A stretch of DNA of 64,000 nucleotides from Citrobacter amalonaticus Y19 (GCF_000981805.1 NZ_CP011132.1:1240001-1304000), one strand, 5' to 3'; counted from the stretch's first letter, positions 6,796 through 16,519 are shown. Notes: a model not told the origin generated them from the sequence alone. Translations and numbers: made by a program.

Positions 6796-7288
6796 GTTTG
6801 TCTCTCTCCTCAATCCAGGCGCAAAACTCATCGAGCTGATGGTCGGAAAAAACCGTTATCCCGTGCTGACGTAACAGTGCAGCGGCAACCCCCGCTCCGG
6901 GATGACGTTGACCACTGAAACTGCCGTCGTAAATAAACTGGCTGCCGCAGGTTGGGCTGCCGTCGGTGAGTAGCGCAACGTCACAGCCGGTCTCTTGCGC
7001 GGTACGAAGGGCCAGCCAGGCGGCAAGCTGATAGTGCGCTGTGACATCATGACCGCTCTGTTCGACAAGGGTCGCACGTCCCTGCATGACGTCGTTGCCA
7101 TCGGCCTGAACAATCTCTGCCGGTGGGCGTGGCGTCGGCAATCCTGCGGCCAGTTCCGGGCAGTGGACAACCAGGCGCTGTTCTGCCTGCAGGTGAGCTA
7201 ACATCGCTGTCGGCCGGGCTTTCTCGCTGCCGTTATAACGTACCTTTAACCCCATCAGACAAGCACTCACTAAAACCTTACTTTTCAT
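6779..7288 (-). CDS. DUF523 family protein
   Basis: A 169-residue protein of the DUF523 family, a domain also seen as the N-terminal part of YbgA. Conserved features are the opening VLVSACLMG with VRYNG, CPE at about residues 43-45, and DGSPTCGS near residue 110, with cysteines suited to metal or sulfur chemistry. Work on related proteins has pointed to thiouracil or sulfur handling, but I cannot assign an activity here. It overlaps yeaO by 17 nt and probably forms an operon with it. K-12 lacks this gene at this position as far as I recall. Confidence 0.7.
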   Translation of the reverse strand: MKSKVLVSACLMGLKVRYNGSEKARPTAMLAHLQAEQRLVVHCPELAAGLPTPRPPAEIVQADGNDVMQGRATLVEQSGHDVTAHYQLAAWLALRTAQETGCDVALLTDGSPTCGSQFIYDGSFSGQRHPGAGVAAALLRQHGITVFSDHQLDEFCAWIEERDKHEYSV

Positions 7289-7442
7289 CGCATTTGACTC
7301 GACCAGCAGAAAAACAGCACCCGATCACTATATCACTTTGCGCCTGCCCATCCTTAAATTAAGGTATTGTGATGGCAGTAAAAGATCGGTAGGCTGAGGT
7401 TCCTTATGTTGTCCCCAATTGTTCAGACGTAAGGAATTCTCC

Positions 7443-8150
7443 ATGGAAATATCCTCTGTAAAAGATACGCTGCGGATTGCGGTGGTGGGTGATTACAACG
7501 CGGGCGTCACGGCACATCAGGCGATTCCCCTGGCCATCGACGACGCCGCTGCGGTGCTGGAACTGGTGGCGGATTACGACTGGCTGGCCAGCACTGAAAT
7601 CACCAGCGCAGAAGATCTGGTCGGCTACGATGCCATCTGGGTGGTACCCGGTAGTCCATACAAAAATACGCAAGGCGCGCTGACTGCCATCCGTTATGCC
7701 CGCGAAAACGGCATTCCCTTCCTGGGAACCTGCGGCGGTTTTCAACATGCCATCCTCGAATACGCCCGTAACGTGCTGGGTTGGTCAGATGCCGCCCATG
7801 CGGAAACTGACACAACAGGCCGGATGGTCATCGCGCCACTCACCTGTTCGCTGGTGGAAAAAACCGACGCTATCGAACTGCGACCCAACACCCTGATTGC
7901 CAAAGCGTATGGTCAGTCGGTGATTTCAGAAGCCTATCACTGCAACTATGGCATTGCAGAGGCGTTCGCGGCTGAACTGGAAAGCGGCGATCTGCGGGTA
8001 ACCGGCTGGGATGATAACGGGGAGATTCGGGCGGTGGAGTTGGTCACGCATCCATTCTATGTGGCGACCCTGTTTCAGCACGAACGGGGTGCACTGGCGG
8101 GTAAACCGGTTCCTCTCGTACAGGCGATGCTGCGCGCCGCGCGAGGCTAA
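7443..8150 (+). CDS. Class I glutamine amidotransferase-like protein (CTP synthase C-domain related)
   Basis: A 235-residue stand-alone amidotransferase-like domain, of the kind annotated as CTP synthase C-terminal region-related (seleno)protein. The nucleophile elbow is GTCGG with Cys97, and VVPGSPY (about 67-73) resembles the oxyanion region of class I amidotransferases. A histidine-containing segment (VELVTHPFYV, near residue 203) could supply the catalytic His. There is no synthase partner nearby, so the substrate is unknown and glutaminase activity is not assured. The ATG at 7443 is chosen because TAAGGA lies 8 nt upstream. It appears monocistronic. Confidence 0.75.
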   Translation: MEISSVKDTLRIAVVGDYNAGVTAHQAIPLAIDDAAAVLELVADYDWLASTEITSAEDLVGYDAIWVVPGSPYKNTQGALTAIRYARENGIPFLGTCGGFQHAILEYARNVLGWSDAAHAETDTTGRMVIAPLTCSLVEKTDAIELRPNTLIAKAYGQSVISEAYHCNYGIAEAFAAELESGDLRVTGWDDNGEIRAVELVTHPFYVATLFQHERGALAGKPVPLVQAMLRAARG

Positions 8151-8186
8151 TCAGCAGGGCAGACCTGTGAGTCTGCCCTGACTCGC

Positions 8187-9368
8187 TTAGTCGGCGATCG
8201 CCTTATTACGCCCGGCATAGAGGCCGAAAACCGCCATCACAACGGCCAGCGCCGCAACGGCCAGCAGCGGGATCTGCCAGCTTCCCTGAGTGTCATGGAT
8301 CCTGCCCATCAGAGGCGGTCCGCATGCGGCGAGTAAATAGCCGACGGATTGCGCCATGCCGGAAAGCGCCGCCGCCTGATGTGCAGAACTGGCGCGCAGG
8401 CCGATGAAGGTCAGCCCCAGAATCATCGTTGCGCCGGAGCCGAATCCGAACAGCAGCGTCCACAGCATTGCCTGATCCGGTATAAACCAGAACCCTGCCG
8501 CACCCACGGCGCACATGAACGACACCAGTGCGGCGATGCTGCGCTGATCGCGAAAACGGTGCAGCACCAGCGGAATGAGTAAACCGGGAGAGGCGGTCGC
8601 CAACTGGAGTAAACCGTGCAGCGAGCCGGCCTGTGCCTCGCTGTAGCCGTGGCTGATTAAGATCGCCGGCAGCCAGCCGATAATCACATAATAAATCAGC
8701 GAGTTAATCCCAAGAAATAGCGTCACCTGCCAGGCCAGCGGCGAACGCCAGATACCGCGTGCGTGCAGGGTGCGTGAGGTGGTCACGTTCGCGTGGGCAG
8801 TATTGCGCCACTGCGGCAGCCAGACCAGAAACGCCAGCAGTGGGAACGCCATCAGCAGTAACAGCGCGCCACGCCAGCCAAACCCGCTCAGCGCCAGTGG
8901 CACCACCAGCGCAGAGCCCAGCGCGGCGGCGGCCCCCATCGTCAGGGAGTAAGCGCCGGTCAGTCTGGCGACATGCTGTGAAAAATCGCGCTTGATCAAA
9001 CCCGGCAGCAACACGTTGCCGAGGGCAATACCACAGCCGATGATAGCGGTGCCAAGAAACAGTAATGCGGCGCAGGGCAGAGAACGCACGGCAATCCCGG
9101 CGCAAATCAACAGCATCGCGACAAAGAGGCTGCGTTCCATGCCAATACGGCGGGCAATGCCTGCGGCAAGGGGAGAAACCAGCGCGAACGCCAGCAGCGG
9201 CAGGGTGGTTAATAGCCCTGTCTGGGCCGTCGTGAGACCATAATCCGTGCGAATCGCATCCAGCAACGGGGCGGCGCCGGTAAACGTCACGCGCAGCGTG
9301 GTGGCAATCATCAGGATACCCGCAATCAGCAGGGCACCGTGGTTGCCGCGTGGTGGTGAAGAAGTCAT
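8187..9368 (-). CDS. nimT: CynX/NimT-type MFS exporter
   Basis: A 393-residue inner membrane transporter with about 12 hydrophobic segments, of the cyanate-transporter-like branch of the major facilitator superfamily. Sequence and length match K-12 YeaN (NimT), which exports 2-nitroimidazole and confers resistance to it. It is divergent from the AraC-type gene nimR with a 96-bp shared control region, the same arrangement as in K-12, where NimR represses nimT. The opening (MTSSPPRGNHG) has no signal peptide; the first membrane segment begins near residue 13. Confidence 0.92.
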   Translation of the reverse strand: MTSSPPRGNHGALLIAGILMIATTLRVTFTGAAPLLDAIRTDYGLTTAQTGLLTTLPLLAFALVSPLAAGIARRIGMERSLFVAMLLICAGIAVRSLPCAALLFLGTAIIGCGIALGNVLLPGLIKRDFSQHVARLTGAYSLTMGAAAALGSALVVPLALSGFGWRGALLLLMAFPLLAFLVWLPQWRNTAHANVTTSRTLHARGIWRSPLAWQVTLFLGINSLIYYVIIGWLPAILISHGYSEAQAGSLHGLLQLATASPGLLIPLVLHRFRDQRSIAALVSFMCAVGAAGFWFIPDQAMLWTLLFGFGSGATMILGLTFIGLRASSAHQAAALSGMAQSVGYLLAACGPPLMGRIHDTQGSWQIPLLAVAALAVVMAVFGLYAGRNKAIAD

Positions 9369-9464
9369 TGTTCTCTCATATCAACAGGTGAGGGCGTACC
9401 TTAGCGCGTTTATCTGCATAACGAATCAAGCTAAAATGACAGTTTATCGCTAAATTCGGACAAA

Positions 9465-10262
9465 ATGATGTACAGCCTGCGACTCGACGGATATGACCCC
9501 GATCTTCACCACGATGCCGCGGTGGCGTTTCGCATCCGCGCCCGCCCGGACGAGCTGTTCAGCGCGCAGCATCAGCATCGCAAAGGGCAACTCATTATGG
9601 CACTGCATGGGGCTATCACCTGTGATGTTGAGTGCGCTATGTGGATGGTGCCGCCTCAGTACGCAGTCTGGATCCCCGGCGGCGTACCTCACAGCAACCA
9701 CGTGACGACAGGCGCGGAGCTCTGCTTTCTGTTTATCGAACCGGATGCGGTCACTCTGCCGGGCAGGTGTTGTACGTTAAAAATATCTCCGCTTTGTCGG
9801 GAACTGATCCTCTCTCTGGCGACGCGTAGCGACGGTCAGCGGGCAGAACCGCAGACACAGCGCCTGACGCAGGTGTTATTCGATGAACTCCCGCAGCAGC
9901 CGCAGGAGCAGATGCAGTTACCGGTTTCTGCACACCCGAAGATCCGTCGGATGGTTGAAACGATGGCGCGCGAACCGGCGCAGTGGCAAACGCTGGGGCA
10001 GTGGGCCAGCGTATTTGCGATGAGCGAGCGCAATCTTGCCCGACTGGTGGTGAAAGAGACGGGGCTCAGCTTTCGTCGCTGGCGGCATCAGCTCCAGCTT
10101 ATTCTGGCTTTACAGGCTCTCGTCGGGGGGCGCAATGTGCAGCAGGTGGCGCAACTGTTGGGATATGACTCGACCACCGCGTTCATCACCATGTTCAAAA
10201 AAGGCCTGGGCCAGACGCCAGGCCGTTATCTGGCGGGGTTGACTACTGCCTTCCCACAATAA
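9465..10262 (+). CDS. nimR: AraC-family regulator NimR
   Basis: A 265-residue transcription regulator with an N-terminal cupin-like sensor domain and a C-terminal AraC-type double helix-turn-helix (about residues 165-258). It corresponds to K-12 YeaM (NimR), the regulator of the divergent nimT exporter gene. HTH landmarks are WASVFAMSERNLARLV and VAQLLGYDSTTAFITMFKK. The ligand is not known. The 3' end overlaps the 3' end of the convergent yeaL by 20 nt. K-12 NimR is slightly longer; the start here lacks a strong ribosome binding site, so the N-terminus is approximate. Confidence 0.9.
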   Translation: MMYSLRLDGYDPDLHHDAAVAFRIRARPDELFSAQHQHRKGQLIMALHGAITCDVECAMWMVPPQYAVWIPGGVPHSNHVTTGAELCFLFIEPDAVTLPGRCCTLKISPLCRELILSLATRSDGQRAEPQTQRLTQVLFDELPQQPQEQMQLPVSAHPKIRRMVETMAREPAQWQTLGQWASVFAMSERNLARLVVKETGLSFRRWRHQLQLILALQALVGGRNVQQVAQLLGYDSTTAFITMFKKGLGQTPGRYLAGLTTAFPQ

Positions 10263-10689
10263 GCGAGACAAGACCAGCAGCGATAAGCGGCCCGACAGGC
10301 ACACCGCGAAACAAAGCCACGCCAAGTACGGTGCCGACCAGCAACCCGGCGACCAGTTGCGGCTGGCTGCCCATCAGCGTCACACCGCGACCGCCGAGCC
10401 ACGACACCACCACGCCAACCACAATCGCCACCAGCGATTTCCAGTTAAGGAAAGAGTGGATCAACGTGGAAGGCGGCAGCGTCCCGCTGGCGATCGGTGC
10501 CATGACGCCAATCGTCAGGATAATAATCCCGATGGTCAGCCCTTGTTTTTCAATCCACGGGAAAAAGGTATTGAGCGGAGTAACGCGGACAATAATCAGC
10601 ACCAGAATTGAAACGGCGACAGTGGTGTTATGGCTGACAAAGCCCAGAGCTGCCAGCCCAAGCAGGACCAGCAGAGTGACATCAAACAT
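10243..10689 (-). CDS. yeaL: DUF441 inner membrane protein YeaL
   Basis: A 148-residue membrane protein with four predicted transmembrane segments (about residues 10-35, 50-68, 80-100 and 110-145), matching K-12 YeaL of the DUF441 family. Function is unknown. AAGGAAAC lies before the ATG. The upstream 207 bp divide it from yoaI on the other strand. Confidence 0.9.
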   Translation of the reverse strand: MFDVTLLVLLGLAALGFVSHNTTVAVSILVLIIVRVTPLNTFFPWIEKQGLTIGIIILTIGVMAPIASGTLPPSTLIHSFLNWKSLVAIVVGVVVSWLGGRGVTLMGSQPQLVAGLLVGTVLGVALFRGVPVGPLIAAGLVSLIVGRQ

Positions 10690-10896
10690 CGTTGTTTCCT
10701 TGCCAAAAAAAGTTAAGCCTGTTTACTCTACGCCCAAACGCAGCGCAGAACAGACTTTTTTAGAATCAGACTGCTATTTTCAGGCAAATGCATGATGGCG
10801 AAAAAATGGGCGATTTTGCTGTTTTGTCATCAAATTGCCATGATCGCGGACTATCAATAACAGATGAACCGGTTTCTCTCATGACGAGGTGTAGCC

Positions 10897-11001
10897 ATGA
10901 ACGATCAGATGTTTATTGAAACGCTCATTATTAGTTCATCCTTTTTCGCCATCGCCGCCGTTATCGTGATTTCTGTTTTAATTCTCGAACGCGGTAGCTG
11001 A
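10897..11001 (+). CDS. yoaI: Small membrane protein YoaI
   Basis: A 34-residue peptide with one transmembrane span, beginning MNDQMFIETLI and ending ILERGS, matching K-12 YoaI in length and sequence. ACGAGGTG provides the ribosome binding site. YoaI was reported in E. coli as a membrane microprotein linked to PhoR/PhoB signalling; that role is recalled, not visible here. It is convergent with yeaK, 4 nt apart. Confidence 0.88.
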   Translation: MNDQMFIETLIISSSFFAIAAVIVISVLILERGS

Positions 11002-11005
11002 ACGC

Positions 11006-11509
11006 TTACGATACGCGGTGAAACGCCACCTGCTCAGGCTGAGCAATGCGCAGATAGTCGTCAGTATTAAGAATGATCGACTTCGTGAGCACTCCGGCAT
11101 TAAAGGCAATTTCATCATAACGCTCGAACAACAAGGGATCGGCGACCAGTTTTAGCTGTGGATGAAAACTGAAGGGGGGAATCGCGCCAAATACGCAACC
11201 GGTGAGTTCATCTACCTCTGCGGGGCTCGCGAGGGATGCCCGCAGGCCGCCAAGATATGTCGCCAGTTGACCGAGATCGGCCTGTTGATCGGCAGGCAGA
11301 ATAGCCAGTACATGCTGGTTCACGCCATTGCCTTTGACTTTACAGACCAGCGCTTTTGCTCCCTGACCCAGTGCGGTGCCCCGAATTTCTGACACGGCTT
11401 CGCATTTCCCTACGGCCTCATGGCTGACGACGCGATAACGGGCGCCCTCCAGAGATAATAAATCGAGTAAACGCTGATGGGTGTCGCTGCCTTTCTCCAT
11501 TTCGCTCAT
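11006..11509 (-). CDS. yeaK: YbaK/ProX-type aminoacyl-tRNA deacylase YeaK
   Basis: A 167-residue protein of the YbaK/EbsC (INS editing domain) family. These free-standing domains hydrolyse mischarged aminoacyl-tRNA in trans. The family lysine is probably in ALVCKVKG (about residues 54-61), and the loop FGAIPPFSFHP matches the substrate pocket pattern. Length and sequence match K-12 YeaK. The ATG at 11509 lies after AGGAGT. The preferred mischarged substrate cannot be told from sequence. It lies 39 nt downstream of dgcJ on the same strand, so the two may be co-transcribed. Confidence 0.88.
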   Translation of the reverse strand: MSEMEKGSDTHQRLLDLLSLEGARYRVVSHEAVGKCEAVSEIRGTALGQGAKALVCKVKGNGVNQHVLAILPADQQADLGQLATYLGGLRASLASPAEVDELTGCVFGAIPPFSFHPQLKLVADPLLFERYDEIAFNAGVLTKSIILNTDDYLRIAQPEQVAFHRVS

Positions 11510-11548
11510 CTTTTACTCCTGTTCGCGCGAAAAACACGGCAAAGATTA

Positions 11549-13039
11549 TCACGAACGCTGACGATTTTGGTGTTTATTGAGGTAGAGCTGTTCGTCGGAC
11601 GCGGTGTAGGCGTCATGCAGCGTATCGTTCGGCTGCATAATATAACTGCCTGATGAAAAACGAATATCCTTCTCTGGTGCGACGGTTCGCAGGTGACTGG
11701 CAATCCGTTCCGGCAGGCGAGTTGCCATATCAGGCTCGGCGTCTATCAGAATGATACAAAACTCATCGCCGCCGAGGCGAATGGCGTAATCGCTCTTACG
11801 CACCGACGCCTCGATGGCTTTCGCCAGCAGCGTGATCGCCCGATCGCCCGCGTGATGCCCCAGCGTATCGTTAATCATCTTCAGCTTATCAAGATCAATG
11901 GCGATAAAGGTCACCGACGCACCGGCACTGACTAACCGCTGTAATCGCTGTTCGAGCGTCGGGGTTAAAATTTTGCGGTTATACAGGCCCGTCATCGCAT
12001 CGCTGATATTTTCGCGGGTGACATTGTGGTAAAGGCGGAAATGCAGTCTGACCATATTGAGGAGCAGGGCGGTCGCCAGCAGGTAAAACAAAAACAGTTT
12101 CCAGGACGAGACAATGAAATACAAAATATCGAGTGACAGCTCAACGTGCAGGCCACCGGGAAGATTGCTGACGTAATTGACGTACGGGAATAGGTTATTT
12201 TCGCTTTGATGAATAATAATTGTCTTATCGGAGTCGGTATCCGTGACGCTGGCATCAAGATAACGCCAGACCAGGGGGCGGTCGTGGGTAAAAACAATAT
12301 TCTGCAAATTGCTTTTATTAATATCCACCATGACCATCCCTTTTAACCTACCGTTCAGATAGACCGGTGTTAAAAAACTCATTACGTTAAGTTCGGTACG
12401 ATCATCCTGATAGATACTCGACAGAACGGTACGACCAGAAAATAATTCATCAATATCGGTCTGATGAATACCTAACGAGCCTTTTTGTAAAAAAGCCCAG
12501 TGATGCATGGCAAACTGGCGCGTATTGATCCGATCGTAGAAATAAATATATTGATTCTGTAAATCCAGATAATAATGAAATTTCTCTTCTGAAGTGGCGA
12601 GGCCTTTTCCATAATCAACCTGTTCCCGGTTAACCTTCACGGCCTGATCAAAGGCAGGAAGCAGGAACACATCGTTCGCGATACGCTCACAGTCATCAAC
12701 GGAGGTCTGTAACGTGCCGTTGAGCGCGAGATAATTGTGCGTCGTCAGATTCAGACCATACACCGCGTTAACGCTTTCAAACGACTGGCAAATGGTATTG
12801 CGGGTTTCTGCCGGGACCGTTTTTCCGGGCGTTGCCAGGGTGCGCATCAGATGGGCGGCAATGCTCTGGTTCTGGTATTTATCATACAGAAACGAGGAGT
12901 CTGCTTTTTCGATGATATAGTGCATATAACTATTCATTGCCTTATGACTGGCAATAAGTTCATAGATCAAAAAAGACGATGTCAAAACGACAACACTTGC
13001 GGAAATAAAGAGCCTGAGCGCTTTATGAGGCAATTTCAT
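11549..13039 (-). CDS. dgcJ: Membrane diguanylate cyclase DgcJ
   Basis: A 496-residue inner membrane protein, the same length as K-12 DgcJ (YeaJ), making cyclic di-GMP from two GTP. It has a transmembrane helix near residues 10-30, a large periplasmic sensor region, a second helix near 305-325 and a C-terminal GGDEF domain. The active-site motif GGDEF is intact, and RKSD lies five residues before it, the position of an RxxD inhibitory site. A TTG four codons upstream is close to AGGAGGG, but the ATG matches the family length, so the start is slightly uncertain. K-12 has yeaI next to it; that gene is missing here. Confidence 0.92.
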   Translation of the reverse strand: MKLPHKALRLFISASVVVLTSSFLIYELIASHKAMNSYMHYIIEKADSSFLYDKYQNQSIAAHLMRTLATPGKTVPAETRNTICQSFESVNAVYGLNLTTHNYLALNGTLQTSVDDCERIANDVFLLPAFDQAVKVNREQVDYGKGLATSEEKFHYYLDLQNQYIYFYDRINTRQFAMHHWAFLQKGSLGIHQTDIDELFSGRTVLSSIYQDDRTELNVMSFLTPVYLNGRLKGMVMVDINKSNLQNIVFTHDRPLVWRYLDASVTDTDSDKTIIIHQSENNLFPYVNYVSNLPGGLHVELSLDILYFIVSSWKLFLFYLLATALLLNMVRLHFRLYHNVTRENISDAMTGLYNRKILTPTLEQRLQRLVSAGASVTFIAIDLDKLKMINDTLGHHAGDRAITLLAKAIEASVRKSDYAIRLGGDEFCIILIDAEPDMATRLPERIASHLRTVAPEKDIRFSSGSYIMQPNDTLHDAYTASDEQLYLNKHQNRQRS

Positions 13040-13174
13040 GATAAACAACAACCCTCCTGGTCAGATGATCTATTTTATCACACGTCACAGAAACAACCTA
13101 CCGAGCAATGGAGAGATGAAGTACAACGGCATGAAATGAACCAGCCAGAAGACTATTTTCCTGGCTGGTTAGGG

Positions 13175-14458
13175 TTAATTGGCGCTGGTGGCGCCTTGTT
13201 TCTGAAAAAGCTCGCGGAACACCGGATAAATATCATCCTGATCGCGAATATGCTGCATCGCAAAATTATCAAAGGTGGCCTGCAAATGCTCATATTCGCG
13301 CCATAGGGTCTGATGCGCGCGGCGGGTAATTTCGATGTAACTGTAATAGCGAACCACCGGCAGCAGTTTCTTCGCCAGAATTTCATGGCACAGCGGCGAA
13401 TCATCCGCCCAGTTATCGCCATCCGATGCCTGTGCGGCGTAGATGTTCCATTGCGCAGGATCGTAACGCTCTTTCACAACCTCATCCATCAACTTCAGGG
13501 CGCTGGAGACAATGGTTCCCCCGGTTTCCTGAGAGTAGAAGAACTCATGCTCATCGACCTCTTTCGCCTGGGTGTGGTGACGAATGTAGACCACTTCCAC
13601 GTTCTTATACGTTCGACTCAAAAACAGATAGAGCAGAATATAAAAACGTTTGGCCATGTCTTTTGTCGACTGATCCATGGAGCCGGAGACATCCATCAGG
13701 CAGAACATTACCGCCTGGCTGGACGGGTCGGGACGCTTCTCGTAATTTTTGTAACGTAAGTCGAAGGTGTCGATGAACGGCACGCGCTCGATTTTTGCCC
13801 GCAATTCGGCAATCTCTTTGCGCAACCGTTCCTCCTCCAGAAGTTGCGCCGGTTCGCTCTTGCTGATGGTGTCGAGATCCTGCTCCAGCGCGTGCAACTC
13901 ACGTCGTTTACCTGCCGTCATGGCTGTCCGTCGGGCGAGGGAATTTTGCAACGACCGTACGACGCTGATATTGGCTGGAACGCCGTTGGCGGTATAGCCC
14001 GCGCGATGTGTTTTATACTCCGTAAGCTGACGCTGCTGGTTTTGCTTCAGGTTGGGCAGCGCTAAATCTTCGAAAAGCAGATCCAGGTATTCATCTTTAG
14101 AGATCTGAAAGACGAACTCATCCTGGCCTTCACCGTCCTGACTGGCCTGGCCCTGTCCACTTCCTGAACCACCGCCTCCGCCCTGCGGGCGCTCAATGCG
14201 GTCATTCTGCACGAAGTGGTCGTTTCCCGGATGGACGCGATGGCGCAGGCCGCCGCGTCCCTGATGAAACATCGGTTCGCTAATATCTTCCGTCGGGATG
14301 GAGACAGATTCACCGCTGTCTACATCGGTCACCGAACGCTTGTTAATGGCCTCGGAGATCGACTGTTTAATTTGTGCTTTATAACGGCGTAAAAAGCGCT
14401 GGCGGTTAACCGTGCTCTTATTTTTACCGTTAAGTCGTCGGTCAATGAACCAGGTCAT
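13175..14458 (-). CDS. yeaH: VWA-domain protein YeaH, partner of kinase YeaG
   Basis: A 427-residue cytoplasmic protein matching K-12 YeaH (DUF444). A glycine- and Gln/Asp-rich linker occupies about residues 85-110, and the C-terminal half is a von Willebrand A-like domain with the metal-site motif DVSGS (about residues 245-249). It is encoded 126 nt after yeaG; the two proteins act together in stationary-phase and nitrogen-starvation responses. The ATG at 14458 matches the family start MTWFIDRRLNG; six upstream in-frame codons are excluded. Confidence 0.93.
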   Translation of the reverse strand: MTWFIDRRLNGKNKSTVNRQRFLRRYKAQIKQSISEAINKRSVTDVDSGESVSIPTEDISEPMFHQGRGGLRHRVHPGNDHFVQNDRIERPQGGGGGSGSGQGQASQDGEGQDEFVFQISKDEYLDLLFEDLALPNLKQNQQRQLTEYKTHRAGYTANGVPANISVVRSLQNSLARRTAMTAGKRRELHALEQDLDTISKSEPAQLLEEERLRKEIAELRAKIERVPFIDTFDLRYKNYEKRPDPSSQAVMFCLMDVSGSMDQSTKDMAKRFYILLYLFLSRTYKNVEVVYIRHHTQAKEVDEHEFFYSQETGGTIVSSALKLMDEVVKERYDPAQWNIYAAQASDGDNWADDSPLCHEILAKKLLPVVRYYSYIEITRRAHQTLWREYEHLQATFDNFAMQHIRDQDDIYPVFRELFQKQGATSAN

Positions 14459-14499
14459 ATGTCCCCCGTACTGCATTTGCCAACTTTATGCGGCACCTG

Positions 14500-14577
14500 T
14501 AGTACCGGATACGCCTCGCTTATCCGGCCTACGGTTCGCTGTCGTTGTGGGCCCGGCCGGGAATGTGCCGCCGGGCC
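14500..14577. repeat. REP-like element and GC-rich hairpin between yeaG and yeaH
   Basis: TACCGGATACGCC followed by CTTATCCGGCCTAC is a typical enterobacterial REP palindrome. A second hairpin (GGCCCGGC at 14550-14557 with GCCGGGCC at 14570-14577) follows. Lying inside the yeaGH transcript, it may set the relative stability of the two halves of the message. Confidence 0.75.
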
Positions 14578-14584
14578 TTTGCTG

Positions 14585-16519
14585 TTAAGACGATTTACGT
14601 ACGCGCAGATACCATTCGCACAGTAAACGCACCTGTTTACGGGTATAGCCTTTTTCCATCATCCGGTCGACAAAGTCGTCGTGTTTCTTCTGCTCATCGG
14701 TCGAGGTTTTGGCATTGAACGAAATGACCGGCAGCAGCTCTTCGGTATTGGAGAACATTTTCTTCTCAATCACGGTGCGCAGTTTTTCATAGCTGGTCCA
14801 GTTCGGATTCCGTCCGCTGTTGTTGGCCCGCGCGCGCAGCACAAAGTTGACGATTTCATTACGGAAATCTTTCGGATTGCTGATCCCCGCGGGTTTCTCA
14901 ATTTTCTCCAGCTCAGAGTTCAGCGATTCGCGGTCAAACAACTGACCGGTATCCGGATCGCGGTACTCCTGATCCTGAATCCAGAAATCGGCATAGGTGA
15001 CATAACGGTCGAAAATGTTCTGTCCGTATTCCGAGTAGGACTCGAGATAGGCGGTCTGGATCTCTTTGCCAATGAACTCGGCGTATTTCGGGATCAGATA
15101 CCCTTTCAGGAACTCGAGATAGCGTTCAGCCTGCTCCTGCGGGAACTGTTCACGCTCGATCTGCTGTTCCAGTACATAGAACAGATGAACCGGGTTAGCG
15201 GCAACTTCGACATGGTCAAAGTTAAAGACGCGCGAGAGGATCTTAAACGCGAAGCGGGTCGACAGGCCGTTCATCCCTTCGTCAACGCCGGAGTAGTCGC
15301 GGTACTCCTGATACGACTTCGCTTTCGGATCGGTATCTTTCAGACTTTCGCCATCATAGACGCGCATTTTCGAGTAGATACTCGAGTTTTCCGGATCTTT
15401 CAGACGGGAAAGAATCGAGAAGCGCGCCAGCGTTTCCAGGGTTCCCGGCGCGCAGGGCGCATGAGTCAGTTCACTGTGGTTAAGCAATTTCTCGTAGATT
15501 TTGATCTCTTCGGAAATGCGTAAGCAGTACGGCACCTTCACGATATAAACACGGTCGAGGAAGGCTTCGTTGTTTTTATTGTTACGGAACGTCACCCATT
15601 CTGACTCGTTTGAGTGGGCGAGAATAATACCGTTGAACGGCAGGGCGGAGATCCCTTCGGTGCCGTTGTAGTTCCCTTCCTGAGTGGCGGTCAGCAGCGG
15701 ATGCAGCACTTTAATCGGTGCCTTAAACATCTCGACAAATTCCATAATCCCCTGGTTGGCCCGGCACAGCGCGCCGGAATAGCCATACGCGTCCGGATCG
15801 TTCTGGGCGTGGTGTTCGAGTTTACGAATATCCACTTTCCCGACCAGCGCGGAGATGTCCTGGTTGTTCTCATCGCCGGGTTCTGTTTTGGCAATCGCGA
15901 TTTGCGCAAGGATTGACGGCCAGACCTTCACCACGCGGAACTTGGTGATATCGCCACCGAACTCATTCAGGCGCTTGGCGGCCCACGGCGACATAATGGT
16001 GCCGAGATAACGGCGCGGAATGCCGTACTCTTTTTCCAGAATCTGGGTATCTTCCTGCGGATTAAACAGGCACAACGGGTGATCGTTCACCGGGCTGCGT
16101 TCACCGTTGGCGCTCAGCACATAAATCGGGACGCGCTGCATCAACGACTTCAGTCGTTCGGCAAGCGACGATTTCCCGCCCCCTACAGGCCCCAACAGAT
16201 ACAGGATCTGTTTCTTCTCTTCCAGCCCCTGAGCCGCGTGTTTCAGATAAGAGACAATCTGTTCGATCGCGTCTTCCATGCCGTAAAACTCTTCAAACGC
16301 CGGGTAACGTGCGATCACCCGGTTGGAGAAGAGGCGAGAAAGTCGGGGCTCCTGGGCAGTATCGACCATGACAGGTTCACCAATAGCCATCAATAGCCGT
16401 TCTGCCGCGTTGGCATAAGCACTGCGATCTTGCCGACAAGTGGTAAGAAACTCCTGCAGTGTGAACTCTTCGTCCTTGGCAGCTTCATAACGCTGGCGAT
16501 AGTGATCGAATATATTCAT
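14585..16519 (-). CDS. yeaG: PrkA-type serine kinase YeaG
   Basis: A 644-residue protein with an N-terminal AAA-type ATPase module, P-loop GPVGGGKSS at about residue 110, and a C-terminal protein-kinase-like region (PrkA family). Length and sequence match K-12 YeaG, a kinase that helps cells survive sustained nitrogen starvation and is induced in stationary phase. It lies first in the yeaG-yeaH operon behind a sigma-54 promoter. The ATG follows AAAGGACGG. No truncation or missing motif is seen. Confidence 0.94.
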   Translation of the reverse strand: MNIFDHYRQRYEAAKDEEFTLQEFLTTCRQDRSAYANAAERLLMAIGEPVMVDTAQEPRLSRLFSNRVIARYPAFEEFYGMEDAIEQIVSYLKHAAQGLEEKKQILYLLGPVGGGKSSLAERLKSLMQRVPIYVLSANGERSPVNDHPLCLFNPQEDTQILEKEYGIPRRYLGTIMSPWAAKRLNEFGGDITKFRVVKVWPSILAQIAIAKTEPGDENNQDISALVGKVDIRKLEHHAQNDPDAYGYSGALCRANQGIMEFVEMFKAPIKVLHPLLTATQEGNYNGTEGISALPFNGIILAHSNESEWVTFRNNKNNEAFLDRVYIVKVPYCLRISEEIKIYEKLLNHSELTHAPCAPGTLETLARFSILSRLKDPENSSIYSKMRVYDGESLKDTDPKAKSYQEYRDYSGVDEGMNGLSTRFAFKILSRVFNFDHVEVAANPVHLFYVLEQQIEREQFPQEQAERYLEFLKGYLIPKYAEFIGKEIQTAYLESYSEYGQNIFDRYVTYADFWIQDQEYRDPDTGQLFDRESLNSELEKIEKPAGISNPKDFRNEIVNFVLRARANNSGRNPNWTSYEKLRTVIEKKMFSNTEELLPVISFNAKTSTDEQKKHDDFVDRMMEKGYTRKQVRLLCEWYLRVRKSS

